Positions 1 to 7,854 of a stretch of 32,987 bases of DNA are shown piece after piece; the first letter of the stretch is position 1, and each line of letters begins with the position of its first letter. The notes under the pieces were generated by a model that had not been told where the DNA came from, made no database searches, and saw only the letters and a list, made by a program, of their open reading frames with translations. Position numbers and translations under genes: made by a program. Source of the DNA: Asaia bogorensis (GTDB lineage: Bacteria > Pseudomonadota > Alphaproteobacteria > Acetobacterales > Acetobacteraceae); NCBI GenBank assembly GCA_945868845.1, contig CAMBMS010000028.1, positions 1 through 32,987 of the forward strand, read 5' to 3'.

Positions 1-199
1 CCATTTTCTCCAGCACCTCCTCCATCCAGGATGCCTTTCCATGCGCCATGGCGACCTTCATGCGGGGATATCGCTCCATCACGCTGTAGCCCAATAGGGT
101 GGAGGCCACGAACAGATGGTTATCCAGCCAATAGGACAAGATCGGCGCCTGGAGTATCAAGAGCTCGACCCATGTCCAGCCCCTCAGGTCAAGCAAAGT
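1..199 (-). pseudogene. Amidohydrolase (metal-dependent TIM-barrel) remnant, runs off the left edge
   Basis: Read leftwards, the minus strand is open from about 199 to base 1. It encodes a stretch resembling the middle/C-terminal part of amidohydrolase_2 family enzymes: a segment like DNHLFVASTLLGYS, then ERYPRMKVAMAHGKASW, then MEEVLEKM. The RYPRMKVAMAHGKASW segment is the typical strand-plus-loop before the last metal site. An in-frame TGA at 202-200 lies immediately upstream, and I see no start codon with a ribosome binding site. The N-terminal half that should carry the HxH metal motif is absent. The piece therefore looks like a 5'-truncated relic, although the part beyond the window cannot be judged. 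Confidence 0.55.
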
Positions 200-342
200 T
201 CAGGCTTCCGCTACCTGGGCAGTTACACGAAAGCCAACAATGGCTGCCAGATTGGGTCTTTGCTAGTTCAGATCAATGCCAGCGTGGGCAAGTCGCTCGG
301 TGCAGTTGATCGAGATGTATCGGTCGCAAAATGGCCCCCATC
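200..342. other. Short gap between amidohydrolase relic and livF
   Basis: I see no gene, hairpin terminator or repeat here. It is the 3' flank of the livK-livF transcript, and no convincing T-rich terminator follows the livF stop. Confidence 0.4.
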
Positions 343-1170
343 TTATGCAAGCCACCGCTTGCGCCGCCGATAATGCTTCACGTCGCGAAAGCTCTTACGC
401 TCTCCCCCCGCCACACCCAGGTAGAATTCCTTGACGTCGTCATTCTCGCGCAGGTCCGCAGCGGGGCCCTCCAGAACGATCCGTCCGTTTTCCAGAATGT
501 AGCCGTAATGCGCATGGCGCAGCGCCATATTGGTATTCTGTTCCGCGAGCAGGAATGTCATCCCTTGCTCCGCATTCAGCCGTTTAACGATCTCGAAAAT
601 CTCCTCCACCAGCTGCGGCGCCAGGCCCATGGAAGGTTCATCCAGCAGCACGAGCTTAGGCCGGCTCATCAGCGCGCGCCCGATCGCCACCATCTGCTGC
701 TCCCCGCCCGAGGTCAGGCCGGCCGGGGATTTGCGACGTTCCTTCAGGCGGGGAAAATACCCATACACCTTCTCCAAATCCGCCAGAGCCGCGGCCTTGC
801 CCTCCGTACGGGTGAAGGCCCCGGTCAGCAGGTTCTCCTCCACCGTAAGATGGGCGAAGCAGTGCCGGCCTTCCATCACCTGGATAATGCCCTTTTGCAC
901 AAGGTCTGATGCCGTTTGTGTGTCAATTCGTTCCCCGAACGCCTCGATTCGTCCCTTGGTCACCGCCCCGCGCTCGGCTTTCAGCAGGTTAGAAACTGCT
1001 TTCAAGGTGGTCGATTTCCCTGCCCCATTTCCGCCCAATAGCGCCACGATGCCCCCTGCCGGCACCAGAAGGCTCACGCCCTTCAGCACCAGGATGACGT
1101 GATTATAGATCACCTCGATCCCATTCACGCTTAAGATCGGGCGCGCCAGGGTTGTTTGGTTTATGGTCAT
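343..1170 (-). CDS. livF: Branched-chain/organic acid ABC transporter ATP-binding protein, LivF type
   Basis: 275 residues. Second ATPase of a Liv-type importer, working on the cytoplasmic face with LivG to drive LivH/LivM. Walker A is GGNGAGKST at residues 46-54, the ABC signature is in TSGGEQQMVAIGRAL, and Walker B is LVLLDEPSMGLAPQ followed by the H-loop region. The C-terminus carries a basic tail (YRRRKRW) that is usual in the LivF proteins of acyl-CoA-ligase-linked transporters. It is the last gene of the operon, separated from livK by 93 bases that hold two stem-loops. The start is the first ATG; the ribosome binding site in front of it is weak. The substrate cannot be told from this subunit. 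The family assignment is secure. Confidence 0.93.
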   Translation of the reverse strand: MTINQTTLARPILSVNGIEVIYNHVILVLKGVSLLVPAGGIVALLGGNGAGKSTTLKAVSNLLKAERGAVTKGRIEAFGERIDTQTASDLVQKGIIQVMEGRHCFAHLTVEENLLTGAFTRTEGKAAALADLEKVYGYFPRLKERRKSPAGLTSGGEQQMVAIGRALMSRPKLVLLDEPSMGLAPQLVEEIFEIVKRLNAEQGMTFLLAEQNTNMALRHAHYGYILENGRIVLEGPAADLRENDDVKEFYLGVAGGERKSFRDVKHYRRRKRWLA

Positions 1171-1186
1171 GGCAATCCGAATTTAG

Positions 1187-1212
1187 CGCGGGTGGCTCTA
1201 TCGCCACCCGCG
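1187..1212 (-). promoter_or_regulatory. Perfect 10-bp stem-loop in the livK-livF intergenic region
   Basis: CGCGGGTGGC (1187-1196) pairs perfectly with GCCACCCGCG (1203-1212) around a 6-base loop. In the direction of transcription it lies after the livK stop and just before livF, and no T-run follows. A hairpin right after a binding-protein gene often protects the upstream mRNA or partly attenuates downstream genes, which would raise LivK over LivF. That role is inference. Confidence 0.6.
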
Positions 1213-1228
1213 ATCGCGGCATACGGAA

Positions 1229-1252
1229 CGGCGGATGGAAAACGAACCGCCG
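1229..1252 (-). promoter_or_regulatory. Second stem-loop after livK
   Basis: CGGCGG (1229-1234) pairs with CCGCCG (1247-1252) around a 12-base A-rich loop, 11 bases after the livK stop. It is weaker than the neighbouring hairpin. The two together fill most of the 93-base gap. Confidence 0.4.
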
Positions 1253-1263
1253 GCCCTAAGGTT

Positions 1264-2577
1264 CTACGAAGCCCGGCAGCCCGCCGTGATGCCCTTGCCC
1301 TGGGCATAGGCGGTGGCGGATTCCTGTGCCTTCTTGCGCAGATAGGTCTGATCGGCGGTGATCAGGTTACCCACCGGGTTCCATTTCTTGCCGTCCCATT
1401 GTTGCAGTCGCGCGCTATGCGCTCCCGCATGGTCCTCGCAGGAAATTTTCAGCGGCGATGCTAGTCCGGTGAACCCAATCGCCCCGATGCGCGCAGCATC
1501 CAGGTTGAGGTTCTCGAAGCCCCAGCGCACCTGCTCGCCCGTCATCGGCTTGTTGCCGAAGCGGCCCATCGCCGTCCGGATGGCCTCGGCAATATACATC
1601 GCATCCAGTAAGCCGCGGTTGTATAGTACCTCTCCGACCTCCTCTTTTTTCGCGCCACCCTGTCCCTTGTCGTACAGGTTGCGCATCAGGTCCTGATGCA
1701 CCTTGGCGAATTGCCCGGCAGGATGCAGTGCGAGCGAGAAGTAGCCCTTTGCGCCATCGCCCGCCGGCACGACATCAGGCTCCGCGCCAGACCACCACAC
1801 GCCATACATCTTTTCGCGCGAGTAATTTACCGCCACTGCTTCCTTCACGGAGGTGGAGTTCATCACCCCCCAGCCCCACAGGAACACCCAATCCGGACGG
1901 TTATTGCGGATCTGCAGCCAGGTGGATTTCTGCTCTACACCCGGATGCGTCACTGGCATCGCGTCAAACGTAAAGCCGTAGCGCTTGGAGAGGTCCTCCA
2001 GCACCGAAATCGGTTCCTTGCCGTAGGGCGAGTCGTGATAGACTAACGCGATCCGCTTGCCCTTCAGGTTCGCGGTCCCGCCCACCAGCGTGGCCACATG
2101 CTGGACCAGGATTTCCGCGCCATCCCAGTAGGTGGCGGTGATCGGAAAATTCCACTGGAACACATTTCCGATGATGGAATCCGCGCGGCCATAGGACTGC
2201 GTCAGCAGCGGGATTTTGTCTGTGGGTACCTTCTCGGTCAGCGCAAAGGTGATGCCGGTGGAAAGCGGGCTGAACGCCGCCGCCCCGGTCGGGCCCTTGC
2301 CCTTCAGCCGTTCGTAGCACTCCACCCCGCGATCCGTGGCGTAGCCCGTTTCGCATTCCTCATACACGATCTTGACGCCGTTGATCCCGCCATCGCGCGC
2401 ATTCAGCAGGGCGAAGTAATCGGCCCGACCATTGGCGAAGGGGATTCCGTTCGGTGCATAGGCGCCGGTGCGATAGACCAATGCCGGCACGAATTGCTCG
2501 TTCTGCGCCTGGGCTGTCGCCCCCAGCGCTAGGGGGGCCGCCAGGAAGGCAGCTCCCAATAGGTATTTCAGTTTCAT
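1264..2577 (-). CDS. livK: ABC transporter periplasmic substrate-binding protein, LivK type
   Basis: 437 residues from the chosen start. Peripla_BP_6 family receptor that captures the ligand in the periplasm and delivers it to LivH/LivM. The N-terminus is a signal peptide: MKLKYLLGAAFLAAPLAL followed by GATAQAQ, with likely cleavage after AQA near residue 24. The mature part has the type I fold pattern (CETGYATDRGVECYERLK, LVYHDSPYGKEP, DWVFLWGWG). The open frame extends 12 codons further upstream, but the ATG at 2577 has GGAG six bases in front and begins the signal peptide directly. Proteins of this group that travel with an acyl-CoA ligase are usually annotated as branched-chain amino acid receptors. 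Here a hydrophobic or aromatic carboxylic acid is at least as likely; this is inferred from context. Confidence 0.92.
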   Translation of the reverse strand: MKLKYLLGAAFLAAPLALGATAQAQNEQFVPALVYRTGAYAPNGIPFANGRADYFALLNARDGGINGVKIVYEECETGYATDRGVECYERLKGKGPTGAAAFSPLSTGITFALTEKVPTDKIPLLTQSYGRADSIIGNVFQWNFPITATYWDGAEILVQHVATLVGGTANLKGKRIALVYHDSPYGKEPISVLEDLSKRYGFTFDAMPVTHPGVEQKSTWLQIRNNRPDWVFLWGWGVMNSTSVKEAVAVNYSREKMYGVWWSGAEPDVVPAGDGAKGYFSLALHPAGQFAKVHQDLMRNLYDKGQGGAKKEEVGEVLYNRGLLDAMYIAEAIRTAMGRFGNKPMTGEQVRWGFENLNLDAARIGAIGFTGLASPLKISCEDHAGAHSARLQQWDGKKWNPVGNLITADQTYLRKKAQESATAYAQGKGITAGCRAS

Positions 2578-2616
2578 TCTTAACTCCATTGCTTTTATGG
2601 GTTGTTCAACCATACA

Positions 2617-3675
2617 TCAATGCGGCAACGGCCACAGCCGCATTTTCTCCTTACCCAGCGCCCATAGCCGGGCGAACCCGTGCGGTTCCTTGATCAGGAA
2701 GAAGATGATTAGCGTGCCAAAGATCATCGCCTCCAGATGAGACGCCAACGCGGTGGAAACCGGCACCCCTAACGCCGCCGGTACTTGGTTAATCAGAATC
2801 GGCAACGCGAAGATAAAGGCCGCGCCCAGAAAAGACCCCAGTATAGACCCCACTCCGCCAATGATTACCATGAACAGCACCTGGAAGGAGCGATTGACAT
2901 CAAAGGTCAACGGCTCCCACGCGCCCAGATGCACGAAGCCCCATAGCGCGCCAGCCACGCCGCAATAGAAGGAACTTACAGCGAAGGCCAGCAGCTTAGT
3001 GCGCAGCAGGCGAATGCCGATGATCTCCGCGGCGATGTCCATGTCGCGCACCGCCATCCATTGCCGGCCGATATTACCGCGAACTAGGTTCTTCGCAACC
3101 AGAGCTAGCACACACACGATGCCAAGCACCAGAAGATAGCGTGACATCGGAGTGTTGATATGAATACTGAACAGGTAAAGATCTGGCGCCGTCGCGTTGG
3201 GAGCGCCATCTGTAAACCACTTAATACGGATGAACACCCAGTCGATGAAGAACTGTGCTGCTAGGGTGGCCACCGCCAGATAGAAGCCCTTGATGCGTAG
3301 GCTGGGCAATCCGAACACTACGCCCACCAAAGCCGCCACGCCGCCGCCAAAGGCAAAGGCCAGCAGCAAATTCATCTCCGGTACCCGCAGCACTAAGTTG
3401 AACGCGGCATAGGCGCCGACCGACATGAAGGCCCCGGTGCCTAGCGAGACCTGGCCGCAATAGCCGGTCAGGAAATTTAGCCCGATGGTGGCCAACGCTA
3501 GGATCAGGAACGGGATCAGCAATCCGGTATAGACATAGGGCGTCGCCAGTAGCGGCACGATGAACACAGCGAAGCCCAGCAGCGCCATCAGCGCGATGCG
3601 GTCCAGCCGGATCGGTAGTATTGCCTGATCGGCTCTGTAGCTTGTCTTGAACTGGCCATTTTCGCGATAAAACAT
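2617..3675 (-). CDS. livM: Liv-type ABC transporter permease, LivM
   Basis: 352 residues, mostly hydrophobic, with about nine to ten predicted membrane segments. The first begins around residue 28 (IALMALLGFAVFIVPLL). It contains the LivM family run LNFLTGYCGQVSLGTGAF near residue 65 and the cytoplasmic coupling region AVRDMDIAAEIIGI, then the FYCGVAGALWGF and GGVGSILGSFLGAAF segments. It pairs with LivH to form the membrane pore. The start ATG shares one base with the livH stop (TGATG at 3677-3673), so the two are translationally coupled. livK follows after 39 bases. There is no sign of damage. Confidence 0.93.
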   Translation of the reverse strand: MFYRENGQFKTSYRADQAILPIRLDRIALMALLGFAVFIVPLLATPYVYTGLLIPFLILALATIGLNFLTGYCGQVSLGTGAFMSVGAYAAFNLVLRVPEMNLLLAFAFGGGVAALVGVVFGLPSLRIKGFYLAVATLAAQFFIDWVFIRIKWFTDGAPNATAPDLYLFSIHINTPMSRYLLVLGIVCVLALVAKNLVRGNIGRQWMAVRDMDIAAEIIGIRLLRTKLLAFAVSSFYCGVAGALWGFVHLGAWEPLTFDVNRSFQVLFMVIIGGVGSILGSFLGAAFIFALPILINQVPAALGVPVSTALASHLEAMIFGTLIIFFLIKEPHGFARLWALGKEKMRLWPLPH

Positions 3676-4571
3676 CAGACCCGCTCGATTATCTTGTCGC
3701 CGAACAATCCTTGCGGGCGCACCAGCAACACTACCAGCACCAGCACATAGGCGAACCAGTTCTCGATCCCGCCGCCGAACACGGGTCCAAAATACACCTC
3801 CGAAAGTTTCTCCCCCAACCCGATGATGAGCCCGCCGATAATCGCCCCTGGTACGGATGTGAACCCGCCCAGGATTAGCACCGGCAGTGCCTTCAGCGCG
3901 ATCAGCGCGATGGAGAACTGCACACCTAGTTTAGCCCCCCACACCATGCCGGCAACGAGTGCCACGATCCCCGCAGCCGACCATACCACCAGCCAGATAT
4001 AGTTCAGCGGCACGCCGATCGATTGCGCCGCCTGATGGTCATCGGCCACTGCACGCAGCGCCAGGCCCAACTTGGTCTTGGCGAAAAACAACGCCAGCGC
4101 CGCCACCAGGCTGCCCGCCACCAGGGCGGCGAACAGATCCAGTTTTTCCACCAGCAATCCGCCATCAAAGATCGATTCCAGGATGAACACCGGTTCCTTG
4201 GGGATGCCGAGATTGAGCGTGTAGATATCGCTGCCCCAGATTGTCTGGCCGAAACCTTCCAGGAAGAAGTTCACCCCCAACGTGGCCATAAACAGGATAA
4301 TGCCTTCCTGGTTCACCAGCTTGCGCAGCACCAACCGCTCGATCACGAAGGCTACGCCGATCATCACCGCGCAGGTAATAGCGAAGGCGATCCAGAAATT
4401 CAGCCATTCCATCAGCCGCACCAGGGTTAGCGCGGCAAACAGCACCATCGCGCCTTGCGCGAAATTGAACACGCCGGAGGCCTTGAAGATTAGTACGAAG
4501 CCCAACGCCACCAGCGAGTAAAGTACTCCCGCTAGCAATCCGCCCAACATCACCTCAAAGAAAAAGGACAT
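3675..4571 (-). CDS. livH: Liv-type ABC transporter permease, LivH
   Basis: 298 residues, about eight membrane segments. N-terminal run MLGGLLAGVLYSLVALGF, then VFNFAQGAMVLFAAL, the typical LivH substrate-path region. The coupling segment is ALRAVADDHQAAQSIGV near residue 175, followed by GGFTSVPGAIIGGLIIG and the C-terminal VLLVRPQGLFG. It forms the second half of the transport channel with LivM. It lies three bases after the livG stop and overlaps livM by one base, within a tightly packed operon. Length and motifs are normal for the family. Confidence 0.93.
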   Translation of the reverse strand: MSFFFEVMLGGLLAGVLYSLVALGFVLIFKASGVFNFAQGAMVLFAALTLVRLMEWLNFWIAFAITCAVMIGVAFVIERLVLRKLVNQEGIILFMATLGVNFFLEGFGQTIWGSDIYTLNLGIPKEPVFILESIFDGGLLVEKLDLFAALVAGSLVAALALFFAKTKLGLALRAVADDHQAAQSIGVPLNYIWLVVWSAAGIVALVAGMVWGAKLGVQFSIALIALKALPVLILGGFTSVPGAIIGGLIIGLGEKLSEVYFGPVFGGGIENWFAYVLVLVVLLVRPQGLFGDKIIERV

Positions 4572-4574
4572 GGT

Positions 4575-5366
4575 TCAGTCGCCCCGTTGCACGCCGAGAT
4601 ATGCATCGATAACGCGCTGATCCGCCCGCACTACATCCGGCGTGCCATCGGCGATGGTGCGGCCATATTCTAGCACTACCACCCGGTCCGAAAGATCCAT
4701 CACCACGCCCATGTCATGCTCGATCAGTGCGATAGTGGTGCCGAATTGCTCGTTTACGTCCAGGATGAAGCGGCACATGTCTTCTTTTTCTTCCACGTTC
4801 ATCCCGGCCATTGGCTCATCCAGCAGCAGGAGATCGGGCTCGGCGGCCAGCGCCCGGCCCAGTTCCACGCGCTTTTGCAAGCCATAGGGCAGTCGCCCCA
4901 CCGGTAGCTTGCGCACCGCCTGGATGTTCAGGAAGTCGATGATCCGCTCCACCACCTCCCGATGCACCGCTTCTTCGCGCGCCGCAGGACCCCACCGCAG
5001 GGCCTGAGCAAAAAACCCGCGCTTCATCTTCAACAACCGCCCGGTCATGATGTTGTCCAGGGTGGACATGCCCTTGAATAGCGCAATGTTCTGAAACGTC
5101 CGTGCGATGTTCTGCGCCGCCGCCTCATACGGGCGCATCTGTGCTCGCTCCACCCCCTTGTAGGTGATCTTGCCTTGCTGCGGATGATAGAATCCGTTGA
5201 TGCAGTTCAGCATCGAGGACTTGCCCGCCCCGTTCGGCCCGATAATGGCGCAGATTTCCCCTTTGCGGATATTGAAGGACACATCGGTCAGCGCGTGCAC
5301 GCCGCCGAAGGTGAGAGAGACATGCTCCACCTTCAGAAGCACGTCGCCGATCACGCGCTCGCTCAT
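4575..5366 (-). CDS. livG: Liv-type ABC transporter ATP-binding protein, LivG
   Basis: 263 residues. First ATPase of the importer. Walker A GPNGAGKSS at residues 43-51, the long LivG insertion after the Q-loop (ARTFQNIALFKGMSTLDN), signature region LPYGLQKRVELGRAL, Walker B LLLLDEPMAGMN and H-loop ALIEHDMGVVMD. The C-terminal VIDAYLGV is the usual LivG ending. The start ATG overlaps the stop of the acyl-CoA ligase by four bases (ATGA at 5366-5363). This coupling makes it very likely that the ligase and transporter act on the same compound. Confidence 0.94.
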   Translation of the reverse strand: MSERVIGDVLLKVEHVSLTFGGVHALTDVSFNIRKGEICAIIGPNGAGKSSMLNCINGFYHPQQGKITYKGVERAQMRPYEAAAQNIARTFQNIALFKGMSTLDNIMTGRLLKMKRGFFAQALRWGPAAREEAVHREVVERIIDFLNIQAVRKLPVGRLPYGLQKRVELGRALAAEPDLLLLDEPMAGMNVEEKEDMCRFILDVNEQFGTTIALIEHDMGVVMDLSDRVVVLEYGRTIADGTPDVVRADQRVIDAYLGVQRGD

Positions 5367-7159
5367 GGTCTCACCTCGTACGCGCCGGCGCCAGGTTCCG
5401 GCGTGAACAGCGCCGCTACCAATGCGGCGCGACGCTCCAGGATCACCGCCCGGCGTGGCTTGCGCATGCGGGTCAGCTCGCCCACCTCTGCGTCCAGCTC
5501 GCGCGGCAGAATGGCAAAGCGGCGCACCGCCAGCTGGCCCAGCTCAGCGTTGGCCTCGCGGATGCTGCCGCCTATCAGCGCCGCCACATCCTCCCGCCCC
5601 ACCAGATCGGCCAGGCCCGCGACATGCTGGCCTTGGCGTTCTACCCAGGCGCCCACGGCCCCCGCATCCAGCTCGACCAGGCAGGCCACGAAATCGCGCT
5701 CATCGGCAAGGGCCACCGCCTCGCGGATATAGGGCACGGCCTTCAGTCGGTTCTCGATCGCCTTCGGCATGAAGGGCGTGCCGTCTGCCAGTCGACCCAA
5801 ATCTGTCATCCGGTCCAGCACGCGCAATTGCCCATCGGCGCCAATTTCACCGGCATCGCCAGTGCGCAGCCATCCATCTGCGGTGCGCGCCTCAGCACTT
5901 GCCGCATCGTCACCGAAATAGCCCAAGAACACGCCAGGGCCTTGCACTTCCACTGCGCCATCGGGGCCTATTCGCACCGCCAGCCCAGGCACTGGCGCGC
6001 CCACCGCGTCGGGGCGCACCTTCCCATCCGCCTGCGCGCTCACTAGCCCGCTCGCCTCGGTAAGCCCGTAAAGCTGCTTCAGGTTTAGCCCCATAGCGCG
6101 AAAGAAGCGCAGCACCTCCGCACCCACGGCTTCGCCTGCCACGTAGGCGGAGCGCACCCGCCCCAGGCCCAGCGCATTGCGTAACGGCGCGCAGATCACC
6201 CGTTCATGCAGCCATCCACCACCATCCCCGGCCAGCGCGGCAGCGAAAAGCCGTCGCTTGATCCCGCCGGTGCTCGCCATACGCGTGCTCACGCTCGTCA
6301 ACAGGGTTTCCAGAATGCGCGGCGGCGCGATCAGATACGTGGGCCCGATCTCGCGCATATCGGTCAGCACCGTCTCCCCGCTTTCCGGGCAGGATAGGCA
6401 AAAGCCCGCTACCAGCGACTGGCCCAGGGAGAACACCAAATCCCCCACCCAGGCCATCGGCAGCCACGCCAACACCTCGTCGGCCTCACCCAGCCCATTG
6501 AACGCCACGGCGGCGCTGGCGGTGGCCACGATATTGTCATGGCTCAGCATCACACCCTTGGCGGTGCCAGAGGTGAAAAGGATCACCGCCAGATCGCTCC
6601 CCTCCCCGCGCGCCATCTCCGCTGAGATATCGCCGCCCCACGTCGCGCCACGCCGGCACATCTCGTCCGAGGAGATCAGTCCATCCCCCGCCGCCCTTTT
6701 CAATCCGCGGCCATCCTGGAACACGATATGCCGGGGCTGCTCGGCTTCGGCGCGGATGGCCAAAAACTTGTCCACCTGCTCCTGATCCTCGGCCATTACG
6801 ATCTCCAAGCCGGCGCGGGCAATGATTTCGCCCAGTTCGGTCGCATTGGCTTCCTGGAAAAGCGGCACCGCCACCGCCCCGATCATCTGCGCTGCCAGCA
6901 TTGCCCAATAGAGTTCCGGCCGGTTGTCGCCGATCACCCCCACGCGGTCGCCGCGCGCCACCCCAAGTGCCGCCAGACCCGCGGCCATCGCCCGGGACCG
7001 TTCCAGCGCTTCCGCCCAGCTCCGCTCACGCCAGATGCCTAGCCGCTTCTCCCGCATCGCTGGGCGGCCGCCGCGCGCGGCGGCATGGCGTGCCAGGAGC
7101 CGGGGTAGGGTGGTGCCCTCAGTAATGCGGGACAAGCCTGTGTGCCCTGAAAATATCAT
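5363..7159 (-). CDS. AMP-forming acyl-CoA ligase linked to the Liv transporter; phosphate loop shortened
   Basis: 598 residues from the ATG at 7159. ANL superfamily, long-chain acyl-CoA synthetase-like. Expected job: ATP-dependent CoA activation of the acid imported by the LivGHMKF system. Family motifs: GVARGDRVGVIGDNRPE near 65-81, YGLTEASG (A5), GWLRTGD (A7), and DRMTDLG with DGTPFMPKAIENRLK, typical of this subgroup. The A3 phosphate-binding loop is abnormal: residues 195-203 read FTSGTAKGV where the family has TSGTTGxxKG, so three residues are missing. The frame continues upstream to 7450, but that extension resembles nothing and the ATG at 7159 fits the family start. It is first in a six-gene operon. 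The deletion makes ATP binding doubtful, so the protein may be inactive. Confidence 0.85.
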   Translation of the reverse strand: MIFSGHTGLSRITEGTTLPRLLARHAAARGGRPAMREKRLGIWRERSWAEALERSRAMAAGLAALGVARGDRVGVIGDNRPELYWAMLAAQMIGAVAVPLFQEANATELGEIIARAGLEIVMAEDQEQVDKFLAIRAEAEQPRHIVFQDGRGLKRAAGDGLISSDEMCRRGATWGGDISAEMARGEGSDLAVILFTSGTAKGVMLSHDNIVATASAAVAFNGLGEADEVLAWLPMAWVGDLVFSLGQSLVAGFCLSCPESGETVLTDMREIGPTYLIAPPRILETLLTSVSTRMASTGGIKRRLFAAALAGDGGGWLHERVICAPLRNALGLGRVRSAYVAGEAVGAEVLRFFRAMGLNLKQLYGLTEASGLVSAQADGKVRPDAVGAPVPGLAVRIGPDGAVEVQGPGVFLGYFGDDAASAEARTADGWLRTGDAGEIGADGQLRVLDRMTDLGRLADGTPFMPKAIENRLKAVPYIREAVALADERDFVACLVELDAGAVGAWVERQGQHVAGLADLVGREDVAALIGGSIREANAELGQLAVRRFAILPRELDAEVGELTRMRKPRRAVILERRAALVAALFTPEPGAGAYEVRP

Positions 7160-7854
7160 GGTTTCCGACGGAACTCTTCCTTGCCGTAAACGTAGGTAAG
7201 CCTGCTGTGTGCAGGGCCATAGACGAGAGTAATAATTCTGATAACGCAATGCCCGAGACGCTTTGACCGGCCCCGCTAAGTGGTCCAGTTGAAAAGCTAG
7301 TTCATCCCATGGTTTTACGCCATGTTTGATGCGGGGGGCGGAGCGCGTCCTGACGATTTCGGCGACGCAAGACGGGTCGGTCATCCTGCAGGACTGGAAC
7401 CCGGTGGCAAGATGGCTGGAGCCGCCCGCATGCGAATTCATCGCGTCCACGGAGCGGCGGTGCCTGCAGTGCGATGACGCGCTGCATCTCCCGGTTCCGA
7501 CCGGCCTCGGTCCTTACCCCGCCTGTGAGGGGGGGGCATTCTACCGCGCATGTCACCCGGAACGTTGCCCGAAATGTGGCGCGGTTGAACCGCTTCGGCA
7601 CGGCGTGCCGAGCACCTAAAAATTGTGGAAGAAAAATGCTCCCCCCACGGGAACCCAGGATAGGCAAGGCGATACATTTCATCCGAACTGGAACTATACG
7701 ATCTCTCCCAAAGTGCTGTCATAAAGTGGTAATTGTTGGGGAATGCTAAAGATCGAGCTGTTTTGCGGCCGGCGACGAGGGCCAGCTGCGTAATGTTGAG
7801 TTTGCATTGTTTTTTACCCTGGCAGCGCCAGGCCGTCAGGCGTAGGAGTCTATC
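7160..7854. other. 695-base gap between divergent ligase operon and aldo/keto reductase
   Basis: This stretch must hold promoters for both directions, but I cannot place convincing -35/-10 pairs. It is mixed in composition: 7160-7618 is GC-rich and open in several frames, and 7620-7850 is more AT-rich. The one frame with any recognisable pattern is listed separately at 7326-7619. Confidence 0.35.
7326..7619 (+). CDS. Possible small cysteine-rich protein (unrecognised)
   Basis: 97-codon open frame. I do not recognise the family. The C-terminal half has two CxxC pairs (CLQC near residue 46 and CPKC near residue 81) with further Cys and His between them (YPAC, RACHPERC), which could be a zinc ribbon. 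Third codon positions are mainly G/C. Against it, no ribosome binding site precedes the ATG, and the opposite strand is also open across the same bases. It may be a chance frame or the relic of a zinc-binding protein. Confidence 0.22.
   Translation: MMRGAERVLTISATQDGSVILQDWNPVARWLEPPACEFIASTERRCLQCDDALHLPVPTGLGPYPACEGGAFYRACHPERCPKCGAVEPLRHGVPST

Noticed and set aside
7160-7450. N-terminal extension of the transporter-linked ligase to an ATG at 7450
   Set aside because: The extra 97 residues resemble no ligase domain, and homologues begin near the ATG at 7159; the frame is open by chance.
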